Below, piece by piece: positions 1 to 8,911 of a DNA stretch of 64,000 nt. The translations under genes were made by a program, and so were the position numbers. The stretch spans positions 186,001 through 250,000 of the forward strand of contig JARLGZ010000104.1 in NCBI GenBank assembly GCA_031292515.1, written 5' to 3'. How positions within the stretch are numbered: position 1 is the stretch's first letter; each line of letters opens with the position of its first letter. This DNA comes from Puia sp. Lineage in GTDB: Bacteria; Bacteroidota; Bacteroidia; Chitinophagales; Chitinophagaceae. The notes under the pieces are model-generated. The model saw nothing but the letters and a program-made list of their open reading frames with translations. It did not search any database and was not told where the DNA came from.

Positions 1-240
1 CCGGTCGCCTAAAACACCCCAGACGATCCCTCCCGCCATCCAGCCGTAGATAAATACCGAGCTGATATAAGCGCCGATATTATCCAGCCCGGCCGATTGG
101 CCGCCGGTCAGCAATTCCCTGACGGCCACGGGAAGATATACGGACATCAGCGTGGACACCGTACCACCGAAAAGACTGCTAAAAAAACAACAGATAAATA
201 TGAAAACAAGACGTGTCTTGTCCTTTGAAGGCTCTCCCAT
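1..240 (-). CDS. MFS transporter, N-terminal fragment (runs off left edge)
   Basis: Reading the minus strand from an ATG at 238-240 gives 80 open residues to base 1, beginning MGEPSKDKTRLVFIF. Residues about 10-40 form a first hydrophobic helix (LVFIFICCFFSSLFGG) and residues 55-77 a second (SSVFIYGWMAGGIVWGVL), ending in GDR at the edge. The G-x-x-x-G-D-R ending resembles motif A of the Major Facilitator Superfamily, which lies between TM2 and TM3. The substrate cannot be told. The reading was made by hand because the gene is truncated by the window. Other polytopic carriers are possible, but MFS is the best fit. Confidence 0.7.
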   Translation of the reverse strand, partial: MGEPSKDKTRLVFIFICCFFSSLFGGTVSTLMSVYLPVAVRELLTGGQSAGLDNIGAYISSVFIYGWMAGGIVWGVLGDR

Positions 241-315
241 AACTGACAGGCTTTTTGATTTTTTCCCAATGTTTGTTGCTATTCCCGGAATACATCGCGG
301 CCCCGGCCGTATGAT

Positions 316-888
316 TCATCTGAAAGTCGCCTCTCCGGAGGCAGCGAGGCCCTGTCTCGGGCGCATATAGCCGATGGTTACCAGCCGCGAAGCCAGCTTC
401 TCATAATAGGCCGGGTCCTCAGGACGATAAGTGCCGAGCCCGTCTACATACCGGTTATAGAGGCTGAAAAGAGCGGCGATCAGGACGGTATCGTGTATTT
501 CAAGATCGGTGGCTCCCAGCTCCCTGGCCCTCCGTATATCCGTGGCGTCTACTTCCTTACCCAGTTTCTGAACCTTGCCGGCGATCTGAAGGAGCGCCTT
601 CATCTTGTCACTCACCGGAGCCTGTTCAATATCCCGGAAGACCTTTTCAAGCAGTTCCGCGTCCCCACCCAGCGCCCTGACGGTAGCCGCATGAGCCTGG
701 GTACAAAACCGGCATTCGTTTCGATAGGAGACCAGGGTGGCGATGAGTTCCCGTTCCATTTCCGTGAGCGTACTTTCTCCCCGGAGCAATACCTGCGTGA
801 GCGCACGAATGTGGTCGCCGGTGCCGGGACGATCTTCCAACAGCCCGGTAATACCAGGCAGCTCGTTATTCAGTTGAATATAAGCCAT
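316..888 (-). CDS. AhpD-like carboxymuconolactone decarboxylase family protein (peroxidase-related)
   Basis: A 190-residue soluble protein. The core is E-C-R-F-C-T-Q-A-H with Cys59, Cys62 and His66, the E-x(n)-C-x-x-C-x-x-x-H redox motif of AhpD/CMD-family alkylhydroperoxidases. The helical segments around it (MERELIATLVSYRNE before; LIAALFSLYNRYVDG near residue 140) match the 'uncharacterised peroxidase-related enzyme' subgroup. Its likely role is thiol-dependent peroxide reduction in the cytoplasm, inferred from the family. It lies 75 bases downstream of the MFS gene start on the same strand, so the two could be co-transcribed. The physiological electron donor is unknown. Confidence 0.85.
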   Translation of the reverse strand: MAYIQLNNELPGITGLLEDRPGTGDHIRALTQVLLRGESTLTEMERELIATLVSYRNECRFCTQAHAATVRALGGDAELLEKVFRDIEQAPVSDKMKALLQIAGKVQKLGKEVDATDIRRARELGATDLEIHDTVLIAALFSLYNRYVDGLGTYRPEDPAYYEKLASRLVTIGYMRPRQGLAASGEATFR

Positions 889-1145
889 ACAATATTTTTT
901 TTGAAATTGATGGATCGGCAGTTCGAATTGTCATAGCCCCGCTGTCGGACACCCCCTTCCGGAACGGGGTTGTTGCCCGTGCAACGACAGAAGAAACGAT
1001 AAAAACAGCAAGGGGCCAGGTAGCGATGACAGGCCGGCAACAGCGTCGCATCGCCGTTAGCGAAGGAACAGCTTAGCATAGCCATACCTGCTCAGCGCCT
1101 CCGGGACAACCGTGAATCGAAAAAAACAGATCTGTTTGCCGGATT

Positions 1146-1706
1146 TCAGCAATAGGAAGATTCCGGCGGCCTGCCGGGAGAAGGGAGGAAACAACAGGGC
1201 AACGCGGCAAGAAGAAATCCGCCAGACTTTTCCCTGCCTGATAAGAACAGTTGCTTCATGAAACTGTGAAAAAGCAATTCATATTCACCGGATAAACTAT
1301 CCTTTTTAAAAGACGCGGCGCTCTTTTTTGAAGGAGCGGCAGGAGCAAGATCATTCGAATGGGCAGCATAGTCATTGACACCATTCTCCAAGATCGTCCG
1401 GTAGTGATCGGGAAGGCACAAGAGCACGAGCTGCCCTTTCTCCACCTTACGCATAACGGTGCGGTAATGCCGGCCTTCGAAATTGATTTCGCCATCCGCC
1501 CGGCGGAATTCGCCCCAGTCTGATTGATAAGGCATCGAAAGAGGCACTCTCAGGGTGATGAGTTCGCTGCTGTCATACAGGCCCTTATCGAGATCGGCTT
1601 CCAGATGCGTCGCTGACTCTTCCCGCAGCATGGAAAATAAGACACGGTACCCCAGAAAATTGAAAAGGAGCAATGCAAGGAGTAATATGGCAGCGAATTT
1701 TCTCAA
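1146..1706 (-). CDS. Conserved hypothetical membrane-anchored protein, TTG start
   Basis: A 186-residue protein of a type I associate with Chitinophagaceae: an N-terminal hydrophobic anchor (residues 2-22, RKFAAILLLALLLFNFLGYR), then a polar region with a typical VPLSMPYQSDW segment (about 54-64) and GRHYRTVMRKVEKGQLVLLCLPDH (78-101). The only in-frame start near the anchor is TTG at 1704-1706. A TATTTTTA element precedes it (on the minus strand, centred near 1720), similar to the elements before two other genes here. The last 25 residues (LLAALPCCFLPSPGRPPE) look unlike the rest and could reflect a shifted 3' end. Function unknown. Confidence 0.55.
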   Translation of the reverse strand: MRKFAAILLLALLLFNFLGYRVLFSMLREESATHLEADLDKGLYDSSELITLRVPLSMPYQSDWGEFRRADGEINFEGRHYRTVMRKVEKGQLVLLCLPDHYRTILENGVNDYAAHSNDLAPAAPSKKSAASFKKDSLSGEYELLFHSFMKQLFLSGREKSGGFLLAALPCCFLPSPGRPPESSYC

Positions 1707-1836
1707 AGCGTTCTTAAAAATACGATAATAAGTGAATATGTAACAAAATCTTTATCGATTGGTACACACCGGTTTGCATATGCTTTTTGTTGATAAGTTT
1801 TCCGGGGTGGAAAAATCCCGCAACCTCATAATTGGT

Positions 1837-1844
1837 TAATTTTG
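1837..1844 (+). promoter_or_regulatory. -7 element TAATTTTG, 3 bases before ATG
   Basis: TAATTTTG matches the Bacteroidota -7 consensus TAnnTTTG exactly. The ATG at 1848 begins three bases later, so a start point 5-9 bases after the motif would fall at or inside the start codon. No TTG of a -33 element is visible at the usual 17-23 base spacing. Confidence 0.55.
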
Positions 1845-1847
1845 CGT

Positions 1848-2069
1848 ATGTTGCTTACTTTTCAATACCAGGATAAACCCGTATTTTTCGAATACGAGAA
1901 GGATGAATCGGGAGAGGTGACCATTACCTGCTTTCACCGTTTCTTTAACGAAATCTTCCAGGGGAACAGGATCGACCTCAAGAGCCTCAAGGCCCAGGTC
2001 TCGGATGGCGTATTTAAAAACTCGGATTTTATACGTTCGCTGCTGGATGCATCTCTATCAGTCAAATAG
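1848..2069 (+). CDS. Small conserved hypothetical protein
   Basis: 73 residues from ATG 1848 (a TTG at 1842 is in frame, but the -7 element overlaps it). The sequence MLLTFQYQDKPVFFEYEKDE begins with beta-strand-like alternation; HRFFNEIFQGNRIDLKSLKAQVSDG follows. There are no membrane segments and no cysteine pair. It is flanked by divergent and convergent genes and is a single-gene unit. The last codons (LSVK-stop) lie inside the first unit of a 24-bp tandem repeat. I do not recognise a family with a known function. Confidence 0.55.
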   Translation: MLLTFQYQDKPVFFEYEKDESGEVTITCFHRFFNEIFQGNRIDLKSLKAQVSDGVFKNSDFIRSLLDASLSVK

Positions 2070-2103
2070 CAGGCCCCTCTGTCAGTCAGATGACAGGGCC
2101 CGC
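2056..2103. repeat. 24-bp imperfect tandem repeat, two units, overlapping a stop codon
   Basis: Unit one (2056-2079) starts CTATCAGTCAAATAGCAGG and unit two (2080-2103) starts CTGTCAGTCAGATGACAGG. The first unit contains the stop codon of the small gene. Inside the pair, GGCCC-ctc-TGTCA (2073-2085) can pair with TGACAGGGCC (2092-2101), giving a bulged hairpin between two convergent genes. Confidence 0.65.
2073..2101. terminator. Possible bidirectional terminator hairpin between convergent genes
   Basis: The left arm 2073-2085 carries a three-base bulge and pairs with the right arm 2092-2101 around a six-base loop. No U-tract follows on either strand. Its position between the stop codons of two convergent genes is the main support. 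Confidence 0.35.
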
Positions 2104-2113
2104 GGAAATTGAA

Positions 2114-2157
2114 GATGCGTCGGCGTACATGAAGAGACGCGCCGGCGTACATTAAGA
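2114..2157. repeat. 22-bp tandem repeat, two units
   Basis: Units 2114-2135 and 2136-2157 differ at three of 22 positions and share CGGCGTACAT. They lie directly downstream of the tolC-like stop codon (minus strand) and next to the 24-bp repeat pair, so this short intergenic space is almost wholly repeat. Confidence 0.65.
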
Positions 2158-2168
2158 TTCACCCGCCT

Positions 2169-3704
2169 TTAACGAATGCTTCCGGTGAAGAAGTCGATCG
2201 CCTTTTTCTGCAGCATCATGTTTACGGAAGCCTGTATCTTGTTTTGCTCAGCCTGCAGCAACACCTGTTGCGAATTGGATTCCGTAATAAAATCGGTGGC
2301 GCCTTCCTGGTACCTGCCGTTGACGGCCTCATAGGCCTTTTGAGCCGCAATCAGCCCCTTGCCGACGGTTTCCATCTGCTGTACGGCATTCAGATAATCG
2401 TTATGAGCCATCTTTATGCTGGTCACGATGCTGATCCGGGTGTCTTCACGATCGATACGGGCGTTGCTCGCAACGATCCTGGCCGCCGCCACATTGGACT
2501 TCGTATAATATTTGTCGAAGATATTCCAGGTCGCGTTCACACCCAGCATTCCATAGGAATTCTTATACAGCTGGGTAAATAGGGAGGTCTGCGAAGCAGG
2601 CAGGACATCTACCCCATTTACCACGAGCTCATTAAAAGTCGCCCCGTTGTTAAAAAAGCCGCCCGACACGCTTACCACGGGCAGATAACCGCTTTTATAC
2701 TTCTTTATATTCCAGTCGCTGAATTGTACGTTCAGATCCGCGGTCCTGAGATCGATGCGTTCACGCAGCCCCTCCTGTATCAGCGCGTCCCTGTTCCCGT
2801 AGCGGAGGGCATCAATGTTGTCGTCGATGGCCAGGTCGGCCAGTTCATAGACTTCGCTCGAATCGATACGCAGCTTCAGGAACAGCGAGATCTTGTCATT
2901 CTGCAACTGGCTTTTCGCATTGATGAGCAGCAGCTTGTCGCTGCTGGTTTGGGCCTGTTGCTGGTAGAGATCGGTCCGCGCCCTCCTGCCTACGTCCGTA
3001 AGCATGGTGAGCTGCTCTTCCCTCTTTAGCGACGTGACGAGGTTATTGCTGTCGAGATCGACGATCTTTTTGTCGAGCACGACCTGCAGATAGGACTGGG
3101 TGATGTCCAGCTCGATCTGCTGTTTGGCCCTGTCCAGCGTAAAGCCCGAAATCTGCTGGTTCAGTTTCGCTGCCCTCCAGCTCGAATAAGTATAGTATCC
3201 CGTGAAAATATTCACGCTGCTGGTGATCTGGTAATTGTATTGGCCGCGAGCCTGGTTGGCCAGCGCGATCCCGGTCGAGCCATAAAAATTATTCCCCTTG
3301 TCGTAATTATACCCCCCGGACGCCACAACGTTCGGCAGATATTGGCCATAGGTCGCCAGCACCTGCGTACCGGCAATGGCGATGTCATTATTCCCTTTCA
3401 AAACAGTCGTCGACCTGGCCAGGGCGGTATCGATGCAATCCTGCAGGCTCAATACTTTCCGGCCGCCGGGGTTCCCCTGCGCATATACGCCATTGATAGA
3501 AAGCGCGGCAAAAAGAAGGACCGACCCCGTCTTTGCGACCGTCTTCCTGTTGTCACTCCTGCTCTTTTTATTGCCCCTGTTCTCTTTGCCGCTCTCGTTC
3601 TCTTTCTCGCTCTCGTTCTCTTTCTCGCTTTCGATCTTTTTCTCGCTTTGGATCTCATTACTGCTCTCGATCTCTTTGCTGCTCTCGTTCTTTCTGATTC
3701 TCAT
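2169..3704 (-). CDS. TolC-family outer membrane efflux protein with hexapeptide-repeat N-terminus
   Basis: 511 residues. This is the outer membrane channel of the RND pump encoded just upstream. After a signal peptide core (about residues 58-76, TGSVLLFAALSINGVYAQ) come two OEP-type halves rich in long amphipathic helices, e.g. LSLQDCIDTALARSTTVLKG (about 85-104) and DYLNAVQQMETVGKGLIAAQ near 450. The oddity is at the start: residues 8-49 are seven near-perfect six-residue repeats of the type SEKENE before the signal peptide, giving an n-region of nearly 60 residues. No later ATG, GTG or TTG start was found before the signal core. The start lies 8 bases after the adaptor stop codon, so translation is probably coupled. 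Confidence 0.9.
   Translation of the reverse strand: MRIRKNESSKEIESSNEIQSEKKIESEKENESEKENESGKENRGNKKSRSDNRKTVAKTGSVLLFAALSINGVYAQGNPGGRKVLSLQDCIDTALARSTTVLKGNNDIAIAGTQVLATYGQYLPNVVASGGYNYDKGNNFYGSTGIALANQARGQYNYQITSSVNIFTGYYTYSSWRAAKLNQQISGFTLDRAKQQIELDITQSYLQVVLDKKIVDLDSNNLVTSLKREEQLTMLTDVGRRARTDLYQQQAQTSSDKLLLINAKSQLQNDKISLFLKLRIDSSEVYELADLAIDDNIDALRYGNRDALIQEGLRERIDLRTADLNVQFSDWNIKKYKSGYLPVVSVSGGFFNNGATFNELVVNGVDVLPASQTSLFTQLYKNSYGMLGVNATWNIFDKYYTKSNVAAARIVASNARIDREDTRISIVTSIKMAHNDYLNAVQQMETVGKGLIAAQKAYEAVNGRYQEGATDFITESNSQQVLLQAEQNKIQASVNMMLQKKAIDFFTGSIR
3558..3683. repeat. 18-bp in-frame tandem repeat (seven units) in the tolC-like 5' end
   Basis: Codons 8-49 fall into seven consecutive 18-bp units: SSKEIE, SSNEIQ, SEKKIE, SEKENE, SEKENE, SGKENR, GNKKSR. 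The two central units are identical at protein level. The repeat unit is a multiple of three, so gain or loss of units would keep the reading frame and change only the length of the charged leader. Confidence 0.8.
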
Positions 3705-3712
3705 ACTTCGGA

Positions 3713-4822
3713 TTATAATTGAACTTTCACTTTTTGGTTTTCGGGGAGTTCCGGGCTCACATTCAGCCCTACGACATCGCCATTCTGAATGCCGTTCAGG
3801 ATAGTCACATTGGCGCCGTCATTCTTCCCGACGATGACCGGACGATAATGCAATTGGCTCAGGCTATCCAATACCGGTACGAAATATTTTCCCGACCGGA
3901 TCACCAGCGCCTCGGAGGGGATGCTCAGGTTTTTCTTCTCCTGCTGGGGCAGGGTCACCTGCAGATAACTGCCGGGTATGATTTCTCTTTTGGCATTCGG
4001 GATGTCGATTTCGACCAGCATCATACGGGTCTTGGGGTCCAGTTCTCCGGAGATACGGGATATTTTGGCCTTGATCTGCAGATCGGGGTTATCCGTCGTA
4101 GTGATCACGGCGGGATAACCTACCAGCAGGTAGGCGGCATCGTTCTGTGCTACATAGATATAGATACGTATCCGGTCCAGCTCCGAAAGGGTGACGACCG
4201 GCTGTGCGCTCGTCTGCGAGTTGGTGGCGTTCTGCACCAGGGCGCCCGCATCCGCGTAGCGTGCGGTAACGGTGCCGGAAAAAGGAGCCGTCAGATTTTT
4301 ATACTGCATCTGCTCTTTGAGCGACTGTACCTGTGCCTGCGCCATTTTTACCGATGTCTCACTGGCCTCAGCATCTTCAGTCGAGATGTACTCCTTTTGC
4401 ACCAGGGCCTGGTCCCGCCTGGCGATCTTCTCCTTATTCTGGAGGTCCGCCAAGGCAGCGTTATAAGCCTGGTCCGTTTCGGGGGAGACGATGGTGGCCA
4501 GGAGCTGACCTTGTCTCACATTGTCCCCCTTGTCGACGAGTATCTTGTCCATATACCCGCTGGTCTTGGCAAAAAGAGTGACGGTCTGATATGGACGGGC
4601 TTCCCCGATCAGGACCAAACCTTTTGCAGGCAGCGAGGCGCCGGCCCGGAAGCCCCTTACCACCGGCCCTTCTTTTACCTGTGCCGACCGCGTATCGGTT
4701 TCGGCCGCCAGCGCTGTTTTCTGCCTGTACGCCATAAATAAAAAGCCAAAGGCGGCCAGACCTAGTACGAGCAGTCCACCTGCCCATATCTTCCATCCTG
4801 TTTTGTTGCTGTTGTTGTTCAT
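3713..4822 (-). CDS. RND efflux periplasmic adaptor (membrane fusion protein, HlyD/AcrA type)
   Basis: 369 residues. An N-terminal anchor (residues 10-31, WKIWAGGLLVLGLAAFGFLF) is followed by a lipoyl/barrel-sandwich half (about 79-113, ASLPAKGLVLIG to DKGDNVRQGQLLATI), an alpha-helical hairpin (about 118-165, rich in Q, E and A), the returning lipoyl half (NLTAPFSGTVTARYADAGAL), a beta-barrel domain and a membrane-proximal domain ending in NQKVKVQL. It links the inner membrane permease to TolC. It lies 131 bases after the permease and 8 bases before the TolC gene on the same strand, forming a three-gene operon. The substrate is not predictable from this sequence. Confidence 0.93.
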   Translation of the reverse strand: MNNNSNKTGWKIWAGGLLVLGLAAFGFLFMAYRQKTALAAETDTRSAQVKEGPVVRGFRAGASLPAKGLVLIGEARPYQTVTLFAKTSGYMDKILVDKGDNVRQGQLLATIVSPETDQAYNAALADLQNKEKIARRDQALVQKEYISTEDAEASETSVKMAQAQVQSLKEQMQYKNLTAPFSGTVTARYADAGALVQNATNSQTSAQPVVTLSELDRIRIYIYVAQNDAAYLLVGYPAVITTTDNPDLQIKAKISRISGELDPKTRMMLVEIDIPNAKREIIPGSYLQVTLPQQEKKNLSIPSEALVIRSGKYFVPVLDSLSQLHYRPVIVGKNDGANVTILNGIQNGDVVGLNVSPELPENQKVKVQL

Positions 4823-4953
4823 AATCGCTTTATTTTATCAGCCGGAAATATTATTTTTTTCGTTTCCTTTTTTGTTCGGCCTCCGCGGCTTATCGCCGGA
4901 TCACCTATTCGCCTGTTCAATGACTGCGGCTTGTCTGCCAAATGACCGACGGG

Positions 4954-7900
4954 TTAAATCACGGAGGGGTCCGGTTTAATGCCGCCATGAGGATGATCGC
5001 CCACGTGCAACTCGTCATAGCGCATGGTCTCCAGCGCAAACTGTTCGTCGAGCTTGTGACGGGTCGGCTCGCTCTTCCTGAAAATGGAATAGACAACCGG
5101 GACGATAAACAGCGTAACGACCGTGGCGACGATCAGGCCCCCCATAACGGCCCTGCCGAGCGGCGCGTTCTGTTCACCTCCGGCACCGGTCCCCAAGGCC
5201 ATCGGGATCATACCCAGCACCATGGCGAGCGCCGTCATCAGCACCGGCCGTAAACGGGTCTTGCCTGCCTCCAGAGCCGCTTCCAGCGCATTCAATCCCT
5301 TCTCTACCCTCACCTCGTTGGCAAAACTGACGAGCAGGATGGAATTCGACACCGCGATTCCCACCGCCACGATAGAACCCATCAGCGACACGGTATTGAT
5401 CGTAGTTCCCGTAATGGCCAGCATCCATAGGATCCCGATAAACGCCCCCGGCACCGCAAAAAGGATAATAAAAGGATCCAGCCAGGTCTGGAACAGGATG
5501 ACCATGAGGAAATAGACCAGCACGACAGAGAGGATCAGCCCCAATCCCAGGGTCTTAAAGGTCTGATTCATGACTTCCGGCTGGCCACGCATGATGACGT
5601 GCATTCCCGTGGGTAGCTTGCCGATACCCGCAATCTTCTTCTCGATATCGTCCGCCACCGAGCCCATGTCCCTGCCGTCTACATTGGCAGTGATATCCAT
5701 GACGCGCTGCACCGTATAGTGCGAGATGACATCGTATTCGTTCATAAAATTCACGGTGGCCAGGTTGCCCAGTGGTTCGGCCTGCGCGATAGGCAGATCT
5801 GTCGGCAAAGGCGTCGTAGTCTGGGAGCCCGACGAAGGCACCGTCACCGGAGTATTCATAATGCTGTTCACGGAGTTCAGCTCCTGGTAGGGAATCTTTA
5901 CGGCGACCTGGTAATTCACGTTGTTCACCGGGTTGATGAAAAAGGAAGGAGATACCGTATTATTCGATGACAAGGCAATCAGCATGGCATTCGCCGCATC
6001 CCGCTGGGTGAGCCCCAGTTCCTGTGCGCGCTCCCGGTCTACATTGACTTTAAACGTGGGATAGTCCAGTACCTGTTTGATATTGACATCCGCGGTCCCC
6101 GGGACCGTACGGATAGCCTCCTTGATCCGGGTGGCATACTTATAGGAAGAATCATAATTGTTGTTCATGATCTGGATATCGATAGGCGCCGAGACCCCGA
6201 AATTCAATACCTGGCTCACGATGTCCGCGGACTGGAAATAAATCGTACAACCCGGGAAATGGTCATTCAGGTCCTGGCGTATCCGGCGTATATATCCGGC
6301 CGTTGGCTGGTGCCCCTTATTCAGCGAGATCAGGATATCTGCGTCCATGCTGCTGGTATTATCCGTCTGCACAAAAGCAAGGTTATAATACAGCGGGACC
6401 CCGATCATATCGTTGACAGCCCCGAGATCCGCCTGGGGGATGATCGCCTGTATCCTCGCTTCCGCGGAATCGACCAGCCGCTCCGTCTCCTCGATGCGGC
6501 TTCCCGAAGGAGCCCGGAAATGGATCTTCATCATCCCGGTGTCGGTATTGGGAAAGAAATCGGTGCCTATGACCCGTGTCAGCAGCACCGAAACGATCAG
6601 TATGCAGAGCGTGCTCAGCAGAACGGCCGTGCGATTCCTTAGAAAATTATGCAGCACCCGGCCATAACGGTCCCTGAATTTGTCAAACCGGCGGTCACGC
6701 TCCTTGTTGAATTTGAAGGAGAACATCTTAAAGCGACTGGTATTCACCGGGGCCTCCACGCCATGATATTCGTTGGCCATCAGGATCCGGGCCAGGACCG
6801 GCACCAGGGTCCTGGAGAGGATATAGGAAGCCATCATCGATACCACCACGGACAGCGCCATGGCCTGGAACAGGTATTTGGAGGGGCCGGTCAGCAGGAC
6901 GACAGGGAAAAACACGATACAAATGGCCAGGGTCGCCATCAGGGCCGGAACGGCAATCTGTTGAGCCCCGTCGAGGATGGCGATGGTCAGGGGTTTGTGC
7001 ATGCCGATATTCCGGTGGATATTCTCCACTTCCACCGTCGCATCATCGACCAGCATGCCGATAGCGAGCGACAATCCACCCAGCGTCATAATGTTCAGGG
7101 AATTCCCCGTCAGTTTCAGCACGATGATGCCGACCAGTATGGAAAGCGGGATGGACGTACAGACGATGACCATGCTGCGCCAACTGCCCAGGAAGAACAT
7201 GATCATCAGGGACACGAGCACCGCCCCGATGACCGCTTCATGCAGCACGCTTTCGATGGAGTTCTCCACGAATACGGACTGATCGAAATCCACTTTCAGC
7301 TCCAGGCCATTGGGAGCCGTCTCCTTGATCACCGGGATCATGTCTTTGGCAGCTTCCACCACCATCAGGGTGGAGGCATTGGACTTCTTCAGGATCGAGA
7401 GATAAGCGGCCCGGTGCCTGTCCACACGCACCACGTTGGTCTGATCCGCATACGCATCGGAGACCTTTGCCACGTCCCCAAAGGGTACGATCTGGCCGTT
7501 GACGGATTTTATCGGAATCTTCTCGAAATCCTTTACCACCTCGGGGCTGGAATTAAGTTCCACATTGTATTCACGGGTGCCTATGCGGGCGGTACCCGCC
7601 GGGATGATGAGGTTGGAGGCCTGCAATGCATTGAGCAGATCGACCGGCGACAATCCCTTGGCCTGCATGGCCTTCGGGTCCGCATCGATGACGATTTCAC
7701 GCTGCTTGCCCCCGAAAGGCGCAGGAGTCGACAACCCGGGGATGGTAAACAGCCGCAGACGGATAAAATTCAGCGCATAGTCGAAGATCTTGTCCTCCGG
7801 CAAGGTCTTGCTGGTGAGGGTGATCTGGGCCACCGGCACATTGGTGGCATTAAACTGAAGGATGACCGGAGACTGTATCCCGGGCGGCATCGAGTGCAAG

Positions 7901-8247
7901 GACGTCGAGGCCGTCGCGGCCATCTGTGCAATCGCCGCCCCGATGTCGGTTCCCTTTTCAAAATACACATGCAAAAGCCCGATGCCCGGTTGAGACTGCG
8001 ACTCGATATGCTCTACCCCGTTCACGGACGTCGAAATGCCCCTTTCGCTGAGATACACTACTTTTCTTTCCATATCCGCCGCGGATAATCCCGGGTAGGT
8101 CCAGATAACCGAAACCACCGGGATGTCGATGACCGGGAAGATATCGACCATCATGGATTTGATGGCCATGATCCCCATGATCAGGATCAGGAACGCCATC
8201 ACGGCTACGGTATAAGGCCTGCGCAATGCTAATCTTACAATCCACAT
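4954..8247 (-). CDS. RND-family multidrug/metabolite efflux permease (AcrB-like)
   Basis: 1097 residues. It has the architecture of a proton-driven RND permease: TM1 at residues 10-30, a large periplasmic loop (about 40-335), a TM2-6 block (about 336-490), a second periplasmic loop (about 570-880) and a TM8-12 block (about 885-1060). The proton relay pair Asp401-Asp402 is present in GMLVDDATVEVENIHRN (TM4). The early segment VDIFPVIDIPVVSVIWTYPG is typical of the hydrophobe/amphiphile group, and CusA-type metal-binding methionine clusters were not evident. It is the first gene of the efflux operon, upstream of the adaptor and TolC. A C-terminal tail of about 40 polar, His-rich residues follows TM12. 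Confidence 0.95.
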   Translation of the reverse strand: MWIVRLALRRPYTVAVMAFLILIMGIMAIKSMMVDIFPVIDIPVVSVIWTYPGLSAADMERKVVYLSERGISTSVNGVEHIESQSQPGIGLLHVYFEKGTDIGAAIAQMAATASTSLHSMPPGIQSPVILQFNATNVPVAQITLTSKTLPEDKIFDYALNFIRLRLFTIPGLSTPAPFGGKQREIVIDADPKAMQAKGLSPVDLLNALQASNLIIPAGTARIGTREYNVELNSSPEVVKDFEKIPIKSVNGQIVPFGDVAKVSDAYADQTNVVRVDRHRAAYLSILKKSNASTLMVVEAAKDMIPVIKETAPNGLELKVDFDQSVFVENSIESVLHEAVIGAVLVSLMIMFFLGSWRSMVIVCTSIPLSILVGIIVLKLTGNSLNIMTLGGLSLAIGMLVDDATVEVENIHRNIGMHKPLTIAILDGAQQIAVPALMATLAICIVFFPVVLLTGPSKYLFQAMALSVVVSMMASYILSRTLVPVLARILMANEYHGVEAPVNTSRFKMFSFKFNKERDRRFDKFRDRYGRVLHNFLRNRTAVLLSTLCILIVSVLLTRVIGTDFFPNTDTGMMKIHFRAPSGSRIEETERLVDSAEARIQAIIPQADLGAVNDMIGVPLYYNLAFVQTDNTSSMDADILISLNKGHQPTAGYIRRIRQDLNDHFPGCTIYFQSADIVSQVLNFGVSAPIDIQIMNNNYDSSYKYATRIKEAIRTVPGTADVNIKQVLDYPTFKVNVDRERAQELGLTQRDAANAMLIALSSNNTVSPSFFINPVNNVNYQVAVKIPYQELNSVNSIMNTPVTVPSSGSQTTTPLPTDLPIAQAEPLGNLATVNFMNEYDVISHYTVQRVMDITANVDGRDMGSVADDIEKKIAGIGKLPTGMHVIMRGQPEVMNQTFKTLGLGLILSVVLVYFLMVILFQTWLDPFIILFAVPGAFIGILWMLAITGTTINTVSLMGSIVAVGIAVSNSILLVSFANEVRVEKGLNALEAALEAGKTRLRPVLMTALAMVLGMIPMALGTGAGGEQNAPLGRAVMGGLIVATVVTLFIVPVVYSIFRKSEPTRHKLDEQFALETMRYDELHVGDHPHGGIKPDPSVI

Positions 8248-8382
8248 ATCTGATAAATATTATATAAAAATGATCACGCTTATAAGCGCCTGTCTGCTAA
8301 ATAAATTTGGATAGACAATCGCGGCTATCGATAATGGCAGGTAACCGGTGACAAGTAATCGGAAAAGAAGAAAAAGACGGGA

Positions 8383-8808
8383 TCATATCCGCAAGCGCAG
8401 CATTTGCAGGTAAAGCCGAGGAGGACCAGCCTGGCCTTCCCGGTTCGTAACCGCATTGAGCCCGGTTTGCCGGATCGCGGTATAGGAAAGCCCCAGGAAA
8501 AGCAATAAGGCGGATAACAAAAAATTCCAATCGGGGACGGCGGCCTCCGGGGTCGCATCCACCCCGGCATGGGATCCGGGAACCTTATAATAAGTGAAAT
8601 TATTCCTGTTCAGATAGGCGATCCTTGTATTCCGGGATGCAAGACGCCTTTCCATATGGCTGGAAGCAGAACCCGTCGTCCCTATCTTGTCAAAATGCAC
8701 GATTAAAAATTTCTTAACGGGACAAGAATAGAGTATGGCAAAACACAGCCCCAGAAACAAGCAGGTAAATTGCTTTAACTTATGAGAAAGTTGCAGTTTG
8801 TCTCGCAT
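8383..8808 (-). CDS. Small conserved hypothetical membrane protein upstream of the RND operon
   Basis: 141 residues with two hydrophobic segments: residues 12-30 (QFTCLFLGLCFAILYSCPV) and about 94-111 (NFLLSALLLFLGLSYTAI). The first ends in a Ser-Cys-Pro-Val-Lys motif that could be a lipobox-like or membrane-exit site. A -7 element stands 7 bases before the ATG. The RND permease begins 135 bases downstream on the same strand, so this gene may lead the efflux transcript. I have seen similar short CPVK proteins next to RND genes in Bacteroidota, but no function is established. Confidence 0.55.
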   Translation of the reverse strand: MRDKLQLSHKLKQFTCLFLGLCFAILYSCPVKKFLIVHFDKIGTTGSASSHMERRLASRNTRIAYLNRNNFTYYKVPGSHAGVDATPEAAVPDWNFLLSALLLFLGLSYTAIRQTGLNAVTNREGQAGPPRLYLQMLRLRI

Positions 8809-8815
8809 TTGAAGA

Positions 8816-8823
8816 CAAAATTA
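8816..8823 (-). promoter_or_regulatory. -7 element TAATTTTG with -33 TTG, upstream of the efflux locus
   Basis: On the minus strand TAATTTTG lies 7 bases before the ATG at 8808. A TTG trinucleotide (complement of 8847-8849) is 23 bases upstream of it, within the 17-23 spacing described for Bacteroidota. This is the most complete promoter in the window. Confidence 0.6.
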
Positions 8824-8911
8824 GTCAAAAAAAAAGGCGGCTCACGCAAGGGCGATACCGGCGAGGCAATTTTAATCGAAAAATAATTTTATCGGGGACA
8901 ACGGAATCCGC

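Noticed and set aside
866-1085. Two small minus-strand frames upstream of the AhpD-like gene
   Set aside because: Cysteine-rich, unordered translations that overlap each other and the start of the AhpD-like gene; no support for expression.
3719-4741. Plus-strand open frame (340 codons) opposite the adaptor gene
   Set aside because: Antisense shadow of a well-conserved membrane fusion protein; no recognisable motif.
6649-8088. Long plus-strand open frame (479 codons) opposite the RND permease
   Set aside because: His/Arg/Gly/Gln-rich translation without any domain, lying wholly inside the clearly real permease gene; a shadow frame.
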